This document shows positions 1-3,411 of a DNA stretch of 6,377 nt, in pieces. The notes beneath the pieces are model-generated. The model was not told the DNA's origin, ran no database searches, and saw only the letters and a program-made list of their open reading frames with translations. The translations under genes were made by a program, and so were the position numbers. Source of the DNA: JACDAN01 sp035776735 (GTDB lineage Bacteria > Actinomycetota > Thermoleophilia > Gaiellales > Gaiellaceae); assembly GCA_035776735.1 (NCBI GenBank), contig DASSSO010000139.1, positions 1 to 6,377 of the forward strand. The letters are read 5' to 3'. The stretch's first letter is position 1. Every line of letters starts with the position of its first letter.

Positions 1-38
1 CACCGGAAAACCACGTACCGAGCGGGCTACGATGGGGC

Positions 39-71
39 CGCCTGCGGACGGGAAACGCTCGTTTGCAGGCG
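39..71 (-). terminator. Possible terminator hairpin after the three-gene operon
   Basis: A 7-bp perfect inverted repeat (CGCCTGC at 39-45, GCAGGCG at 65-71) encloses a second arm pair, AAAC at 53-56 and GTTT at 61-64. Together they give a stacked stem with a one-sided 7-base bulge and a GCTC loop. It lies about 37 bases past the stop of the last minus-strand gene, where an operon terminator would sit. There is no T-run after it, which is usual for terminators in GC-rich actinobacteria but leaves the call weak. I see no convincing gene in the surrounding 1-107 stretch. Confidence 0.3.
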
Positions 72-107
72 CTGCGCCCGGAGGCCTTGCGAGCGACCGG
101 GCAGACG

Positions 108-401
108 TCAGCGCCGGCCGTTTCGGCGCACCTGGGCGAGCACTTCTGCTCCGTCGTTGATGCTGCGTACTGCCTCGGCCAAGCCGCTTCCCGAGGCGGG
201 TGCGGAGGACGGCGCGGTGATCGCGGCGGGCATGAGCACGACGGTCGCGTCCAGCCGCAAGAGCGGGATGCCCAGCAGGCGCGCACGGACGGAGGCCTGG
301 ACAAGTGCTCCTTCGGAGAGGCGTCTGCTCGGGTCAACCGCGGCGGTGAGTGCGAGCGCGTGAGGCGCTCCGACTCCCCGGGCCGCACGTCGCTGCCTCA
401 C
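108..401 (-). CDS. Hypothetical 97-residue protein, third gene of coiled-coil operon
   Basis: I do not recognise this protein. It is 97 residues, starts with GTG, and that start overlaps the TGA of the gene before it in a GTGA junction, which suggests translational coupling. A strong Shine-Dalgarno sequence (GGAGGGG, 8 bases upstream) supports the start. The N-terminal 15 residues are basic. Residues about 28-64 form an apolar stretch (RLLGIPLLRLDATVVLMPAA is its centre), but it is broken by charged residues, so a true membrane helix is uncertain. A Pro/Ala/Ser linker follows, then a final amphipathic helix with a basic end. No catalytic motif or cysteine is visible. Position and coupling suggest it works with the coiled-coil and membrane proteins upstream; its biochemical role is unknown. 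Its reality rests on the RBS, the overlap and the codon pattern. Confidence 0.65.
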   Translation of the reverse strand: MRQRRAARGVGAPHALALTAAVDPSRRLSEGALVQASVRARLLGIPLLRLDATVVLMPAAITAPSSAPASGSGLAEAVRSINDGAEVLAQVRRNGRR

Positions 402-595
402 GAATCGTTCCCCTCCGTGCGGCGCCGGAACGAGGAGATGGCAGCGCTCCCCGCCGTGACGGCGGCCACCCCGCCGGCAACCAAGCCCGCCTTCAGGAGC
501 TTGCTCCTGTTCACACCACCGCTCAGAGCGGCAAGCGAATCTCCGAGCGTGTCGAGAAGCCGGTCCGGTTCGCTCTTCGTGCGAAGAGGTCTCAT
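398..595 (-). CDS. Small single-pass membrane protein, second gene of operon
   Basis: A 65-residue protein with a basic, polar N-terminus, a short amphipathic segment (residues 12-25), and one Ala/Gly-rich hydrophobic helix at about residues 33-55 (core AGLVAGGVAAVTAGSAAI). The helix is followed by a basic stop-transfer-like FRRR and a polar tail. This layout fits a small integral membrane protein or membrane anchor; no family is recognised. The ATG overlaps the stop of the coiled-coil gene as ATGA and is preceded by AAGGGG at 603-608, 7 bases away. The stop in turn overlaps the GTG of the next gene. A reasonable inference is that it tethers or partners the coiled-coil protein at the membrane, but the sequence alone does not show an interaction. 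Confidence 0.8.
   Translation of the reverse strand: MRPLRTKSEPDRLLDTLGDSLAALSGGVNRSKLLKAGLVAGGVAAVTAGSAAISSFRRRTEGNDS
410..416 (-). promoter_or_regulatory. Shine-Dalgarno that fixes the GTG start at 401
   Basis: Read on the minus strand this is GGAGGGG, 8 bases before GTG at 401-399. It is a near-perfect ribosome binding site located inside the end of the preceding gene. It is the main reason to accept a GTG start that overlaps the upstream stop codon. Confidence 0.7.
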
Positions 596-1500
596 GAGCT
601 CACCCCTTGTCTCGCCCGCCGGCGGGCGGCCTTCGTGATGGCTTCGACGAGCTCGTCCTTCGTCATGCTCGTCCGTTTCTCGATCCCGATGCTGGCCGCG
701 AGCTCGACGAGCTCGGGCTTCTTGTAGGCATCGAGCCCGCCGTCCGTCGTCTCCCGGTCGAGCTCACGCGCGGTGCGCTTCGCGGTTGCCGCTGCCCGTT
801 CGCGCAGATCCTCGGCCGCCTTCACGCGCGCCTCGGCGTCGCTCGCTGTCTGCTTCGCCTCGTTCTGGAGCTGCTGGGCCTGGCGGTTCGCGTCCTCAGC
901 GGCTGCGTGCGCGGCCTCGGCGGCCTCGTTGGCCAGCCGCCTTGCCTCCGTCAGCGCCTCAGCGGCGTCCTCGACGAGCTCCTCGGCTCGCCGCTGGGAC
1001 GCCTCTGCATCGCTTTCGGCTTCCGCGATCTCGCTCTCGACCTCTTCCTCGACCTCCTGTCGCTCCTCTTTGGCGTCCGCCTCGGCGGCTTGGCGCTCGC
1101 GCTTGACGAACTCCTCTGCGGCCTTCTGAGCGTCGGCGACGCGCTGTTTGACCTCGCGGGTCGTCTCGCGGTCGATTTCCTTGAGGCGGGCGCGACCCCG
1201 CTCGCTCACCTCGCGCGCGTGGTCGGCGAGCTTCTTGGACGTCCGCGCGGCCTCGATTGCCCGCTCCTCGGCCTCCCGGGCACGCTCCGCGGCGTCGCGC
1301 GCGCGCCTCGCGCGGATCTCGACCGAGTCGCCGACCGGCGCGGCATCGACCACGGCTGCCGTCACCTTCCGCCCCTGGTCGCGTGCGCCGGCCGCAGCGT
1401 CTCCGAGTGCCTCCGCCGGCTTCAGCGCCTGGGACAGGAGCCAGGCGGCGTTCGATGGCATCTCCCGTAAACCAGTGCGCGTTCGCTCGAACATCGACAT
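592..1500 (-). CDS. Long coiled-coil protein with C-terminal Rho_N-like domain
   Basis: A 302-residue, highly charged protein. Residues about 65-245 are an almost unbroken run of Ala, Glu, Arg, Lys, Asp and Gln with heptad or 11-mer character (for example AAEAAHAAAEDANRQAQQLQ), predicting a long coiled coil or LEA-like amphipathic helix. Residues about 253-293 form a distinct globular end: YKKPELVELAASIGIEKR, then MTKDELVEAI. This matches the helix-extension-helix of the Rho_N/SAP-like class, known in other proteins to bind nucleic acid. A short Arg-rich tail follows. There is no signal peptide. I chose ATG at 1500 because GGAAGGGG lies at 1504-1511. ATG at 1494 is also possible, and a TTG at 1527 would bypass the RBS. 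It heads a coupled three-gene operon. A structural, stress-protective or nucleoid-associated role would fit; none is proven. Confidence 0.88.
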   Translation of the reverse strand: MSMFERTRTGLREMPSNAAWLLSQALKPAEALGDAAAGARDQGRKVTAAVVDAAPVGDSVEIRARRARDAAERAREAEERAIEAARTSKKLADHAREVSERGRARLKEIDRETTREVKQRVADAQKAAEEFVKRERQAAEADAKEERQEVEEEVESEIAEAESDAEASQRRAEELVEDAAEALTEARRLANEAAEAAHAAAEDANRQAQQLQNEAKQTASDAEARVKAAEDLRERAAATAKRTARELDRETTDGGLDAYKKPELVELAASIGIEKRTSMTKDELVEAITKAARRRARQGVSS

Positions 1501-1503
1501 CAG

Positions 1504-1511
1504 CCCCTTCC
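1504..1511 (-). promoter_or_regulatory. Ribosome binding site for the coiled-coil gene
   Basis: Minus-strand GGAAGGGG lies 3-5 bases before ATG at 1500 and 9 bases before ATG at 1494. Its presence argues against the longer TTG start at 1527, which would put the site inside the coding region. The two ATGs differ by only two residues. Confidence 0.55.
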
Positions 1512-1592
1512 GGACGGAAACACGCAAATTCCTAACGACGACCGCGTTCCCTTCCAGGGCGTGATGAAAACCTTCGTGTTACGCCTGGGGCG

Positions 1593-1630
1593 GGAGAGCT
1601 GGCGGCAGACGCTCGGTGGCGGAGCTCTTC
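1593..1630. repeat. Inverted repeat between two minus-strand genes, weak terminator candidate
   Basis: AGAGCT at 1595-1600 pairs with AGCTCT at 1623-1628. The pairing extends outward by one G-U wobble and one G-C pair, around a 22-base loop. It lies about 35-70 bases past the stop at 1664 and upstream of the coiled-coil operon, so it could end transcription entering from 2274-1664. There is no T-tract and the loop is long. I cannot pick out a convincing promoter for the coiled-coil operon in the 1501-1663 interval. Confidence 0.22.
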
Positions 1631-1663
1631 GAGATATGCCGGGGGCACTTCCTTTATCAGCGG

Positions 1664-1951
1664 TCAGGATTCACTCTCCTCGAACGCAGCGTCCACGTCG
1701 GGGTCGGCAGCGAGCAGCACCGCCTCGGCCAGCCTCTCCATCTCAGCCTTGGCGTACTTCTCGTCGGGCCTCGGGTTTGCGTCCATCAAGTCCGCATGCT
1801 GCAGCCAGAGGGCGCAGGCGACAGGGAATTGGTAGCGGGTCGCCCGCGTCTCGATCTGCTCCGCCGTCAGGTTGCGTCCCGCCAGCGCCGTGTCGAGGAG
1901 GTGGTAGTTCCGGTTCACCCAGAAGATGGTCTCCTCCTCATCCTCGGTCAC
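1664..1951 (-). CDS. Hypothetical acidic protein, probably 5'-truncated
   Basis: The shortest defensible reading is 95 residues from GTG at 1951. The protein is acidic, with a predicted helical core (IFWVNRNYHLLDTALAGR, then an ALWLQH segment) and an acidic C-terminus. I recognise no family. The GTG has no good Shine-Dalgarno sequence. Upstream of it the same frame stays open and keeps strongly G/C-rich third positions back to about 2062, encoding a plausible acidic, Trp-containing segment (VEWVTRDQWAEHDGNLDART). No ATG, GTG or TTG occurs in that extension. So the true product probably starts earlier with a lost or non-standard start, or this is the C-terminal remnant of a longer protein. It sits directly behind a frameshifted gene, which favours decay or local sequence error. 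Confidence is for a coding region being here, not for the start. Confidence 0.6.
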   Translation of the reverse strand: MTEDEEETIFWVNRNYHLLDTALAGRNLTAEQIETRATRYQFPVACALWLQHADLMDANPRPDEKYAKAEMERLAEAVLLAADPDVDAAFEESES

Positions 1952-2058
1952 ATAGCCGACCGTACGGGCATCGAGGTTCCCGTCGTGCTCAGCCCACTGG
2001 TCACGCGTGACCCACTCGACCCTCGGCCCCGTCTCGGGTTCGGTGCCCTTGATCTTCG

Positions 2059-2274
2059 CTAGGGAACCGCGGCGGGGGCGGCTTCCGGCGCAGCCTCTTC
2101 GCGGCGCCGCAGGACCGCGACTCCGACGGCGACCAGGAAGATCAAGAAGGCGAAGAAGCGATCGTCGTCAGGCCTTCGATCACGCCGGAGAACGGAGCGA
2201 ACAGGCCGAGCCAGCCGGCGAAGACGGCCGCGACGAGCCCGACGTAGCCCAGCGGCCTTCTCGACCACCTGCAT
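2059..2274 (-). pseudogene. Small two-helix membrane protein gene with two compensating frameshifts
   Basis: Read straight from ATG at 2274 this is a 71-residue open frame. It has a normal start (MQVVEK), an implausible Arg-rich middle (residues about 8-35), and a convincing end: a hydrophobic helix FFAFLIFLVAVGVAVL, then RRREE and an Ala/Pro tail. The +1 frame across the middle instead encodes RRPLGYVGLVAAVFAGWLGL and then FAPFSGVIEGL, a typical first membrane helix with almost all third positions G or C. The parsimonious ancestral product is a two-helix protein of about 70 residues. A one-base insertion near 2252-2262 was followed by a one-base deletion near 2160-2172, restoring frame. There is no stop in the straight reading, so an altered protein could still be made. 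No clear RBS is seen. Family unknown. A local assembly error would give the same picture. Confidence 0.7.
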
Positions 2275-2302
2275 GTGACGCCGTTGTGACCGTCCGCTGA
2301 TC
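2274..2302 (+). promoter_or_regulatory. SARP-type heptamer direct repeats upstream of hydrolase gene
   Basis: TGTGACG at 2274-2280 and TGTGACC at 2285-2291 are separated by exactly 4 bases, an 11-bp period. A weaker third copy, GCTGATC, follows at 2296-2302 in the same phase. SARP regulators are known to bind heptamer direct repeats with 4-bp spacers, just upstream of a -10 element. The site lies 40-65 bases before the hydrolase start and overlaps the start of the divergent membrane-protein gene. I cannot see a clear -10 sequence. The geometry is seen; the binding is inferred. Confidence 0.35.
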
Positions 2303-2322
2303 CTCAGGGTCGATGCTGGAAC

Positions 2323-2334
2323 GGAAGGAGGAGG
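2323..2334 (+). promoter_or_regulatory. Strong ribosome binding site for the SGNH hydrolase
   Basis: GGAAGGAGGAGG gives two overlapping Shine-Dalgarno cores, 9 and 6 bases before the ATG at 2341. It fixes that start and suggests efficient translation. Confidence 0.85.
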
Positions 2335-2340
2335 TTCGAT

Positions 2341-3234
2341 ATGCAGGCCAAACACAGGAGATGGGCGGTTTGGGCGCTTCTCACGCTCGCCGCACTCACG
2401 GTGCTGCTTGCCGCGTCGGCGTCGGCCTCGGCGCATCCGGGCAAGCACGTCTACGTCCTGGCGCTGGGGGATTCCTGGACTGCAGGGACGCAGCCGACAG
2501 GGCCGCAGACGGTGCCCTTCGGATCGCCTGATCAAGAGATCAACCGCAGCGGTGAGGGCTACGCCGACCAGCTCGTCGCCTCGTTGCGACGGCAGGGCAT
2601 GAAGGTCGATCTCGTGAACCTCGCCTGCAACCGGGAGACGACGCAGACGATGATCGACGGAGTCGGGAGCCTCTGCACGTACCCGCACGGCTCGCAGCTC
2701 GAGGAAGCACGGCAGTTCCTCCATGCCCACGGGAAGCGGACGCTCGCCGTCGTCATGTCCGTCGGTGCGGCCGACGCGATGTTCTCGTGCGCGCCGTTCG
2801 ACCACGCGTGCTGGGTCGGTCGAGCGGCCGACGCAGGTACCAACCTCGCGACGATCCTCGGCAGCCTGCGTGCCGAGGCCGGCGACGTGCCGATCCTGAC
2901 GAGCAACTACTGGGATCCGTTTCTCGCCGCCTGGGTCTTCCCGCCGCTTGGGGGGCCGCCGGCGGCGTACTACAGCGTGCAGTTCCTCGCGGAGCCGATC
3001 GATCTGATCGAGGCCGCCTACGCGCCCTTCGACGCCACGATCGTCGACACGTGGGCGCTGTTCGAGACCGAGAACTTCGTAGACACGACGACGTTGCCGG
3101 TCTTCGGAACGGTGCCCGTCAACGTGGCGAACATCTGCACCTACACGTGGATGTGCACGTGGGGGGACGCTCATCCGAACAGCGCTGGGTACGGGCTGAT
3201 CGCGGACGCGTTCGAGCAGGCACTCGCACCGTAG
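2341..3234 (+). CDS. Secreted SGNH/GDSL-family hydrolase
   Basis: A 297-residue protein with a clear Sec signal peptide: basic HRR near residue 5, hydrophobic core 8-25, and an Ala/Ser-rich cleavage region ending near 31. The SGNH nucleophile block is LALGDSWTAG with Ser45; the C-terminal block is WGDAHPNSAGY with Asp276 and His278. So the catalytic Ser, Asp and His of a lipase/esterase-type enzyme are present. The two oxyanion-hole blocks are altered: NLACNRETT carries Ala95 where Gly is usual, and VGAAD carries Ala144 where the Asn of GxND is usual. The mature part has six cysteines (96, 112, 150, 157, 266, 272), spaced as three likely disulfide pairs as in secreted actinobacterial esterases. 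The probable role is extracellular ester hydrolysis with unknown substrate, possibly with reduced activity. It is monocistronic, with a strong RBS and a candidate SARP site upstream. Confidence 0.92.
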   Translation: MQAKHRRWAVWALLTLAALTVLLAASASASAHPGKHVYVLALGDSWTAGTQPTGPQTVPFGSPDQEINRSGEGYADQLVASLRRQGMKVDLVNLACNRETTQTMIDGVGSLCTYPHGSQLEEARQFLHAHGKRTLAVVMSVGAADAMFSCAPFDHACWVGRAADAGTNLATILGSLRAEAGDVPILTSNYWDPFLAAWVFPPLGGPPAAYYSVQFLAEPIDLIEAAYAPFDATIVDTWALFETENFVDTTTLPVFGTVPVNVANICTYTWMCTWGDAHPNSAGYGLIADAFEQALAP

Positions 3235-3240
3235 CCCAGA

Positions 3241-3284
3241 GTGGCGGCGGAGACCGACACGGCCAGCCGCCTCCCCGCCGCCAC
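3241..3284 (+). terminator. Probable terminator after the hydrolase gene
   Basis: GTGGCGGCGG at 3241-3250 and CCGCCGCCAC at 3275-3284 form a perfect 10-bp stem beginning 7 bases after the hydrolase stop. The 24-base loop can pair further. There is no T-run, as is common in GC-rich actinobacteria. Its placement between two co-directional genes suggests that the regulator downstream has its own promoter. Confidence 0.5.
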
Positions 3285-3313
3285 GTCGGTAGTTCGCCGA
3301 ATCGACATACAGG

Positions 3314-3327
3314 GCATCCGCGGATGC
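3314..3327. promoter_or_regulatory. 14-bp perfect palindrome, candidate operator
   Basis: GCATCCGCGGATGC is a perfect palindrome in the leader of the large regulator gene, 85-98 bases before its chosen start. That is a normal place for the operator of a dimeric regulator. A single palindrome of this length could arise by chance somewhere in a window of this size, so its weight comes only from its position. Confidence 0.3.
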
Positions 3328-3380
3328 GTCGCTGCGTAGCACGCGCCATGGTGGCCTCGATCAGCGCCAATGAGCGTGCA

Positions 3381-3410
3381 TTCGGCTGTCCCGGAAGGAC
3401 GACAGCCGGA
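3381..3410 (+). promoter_or_regulatory. Stem-loop carrying the Shine-Dalgarno of the regulator gene
   Basis: CGGCTGTC at 3383-3390 and GACAGCCG at 3401-3408 are perfect inverted repeats. In RNA they extend by one G-U and one U-A pair to about 10 bp. The 10-base loop contains GGAAGGA (3393-3399), the only good Shine-Dalgarno for the GTG at 3412, and the stem ends one base before that codon. It may be an mRNA structure governing initiation, or a DNA operator. If translation instead starts at ATG 3370, the repeat lies inside the coding region. Confidence 0.45.
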
Positions 3411-3411
3411 G

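Noticed and set aside
63..727. Plus-strand open frames at 63-638 and 350-727.
   Set aside because: They are opposite the two small coupled minus-strand genes, are Arg/Ser/Pro-rich without recognisable features, and lack good ribosome binding sites.
607..1470. A 287-codon plus-strand open frame opposite the coiled-coil gene.
   Set aside because: Its Leu/Arg/Gly-rich product mirrors the Ala/Glu/Arg codons of the real minus-strand gene. It has no RBS, and the minus-strand gene has overlaps and RBSs on both sides.
2274..2291. TGTGA elements suggesting a CRP-type site.
   Set aside because: CRP sites need an inverted TCACA half-site about 6 bases away. The two copies here are in the same orientation 11 bp apart, which fits direct-repeat binders instead.
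2275..3342. The upstream part of a 427-codon minus-strand open frame running from 3342 to 2059.
   Set aside because: It lies opposite the SGNH hydrolase, which has a signal peptide, GDS and DxH motifs and a strong RBS. Only the last 71 codons, from ATG 2274, look like a gene remnant.
3370..3411. ATG at 3370 as the start of the large regulator.
   Set aside because: It has no Shine-Dalgarno, and the 14 added codons show weaker third-position G/C bias and overlap the stem-loop. It remains possible, so it is recorded in the gene entry.
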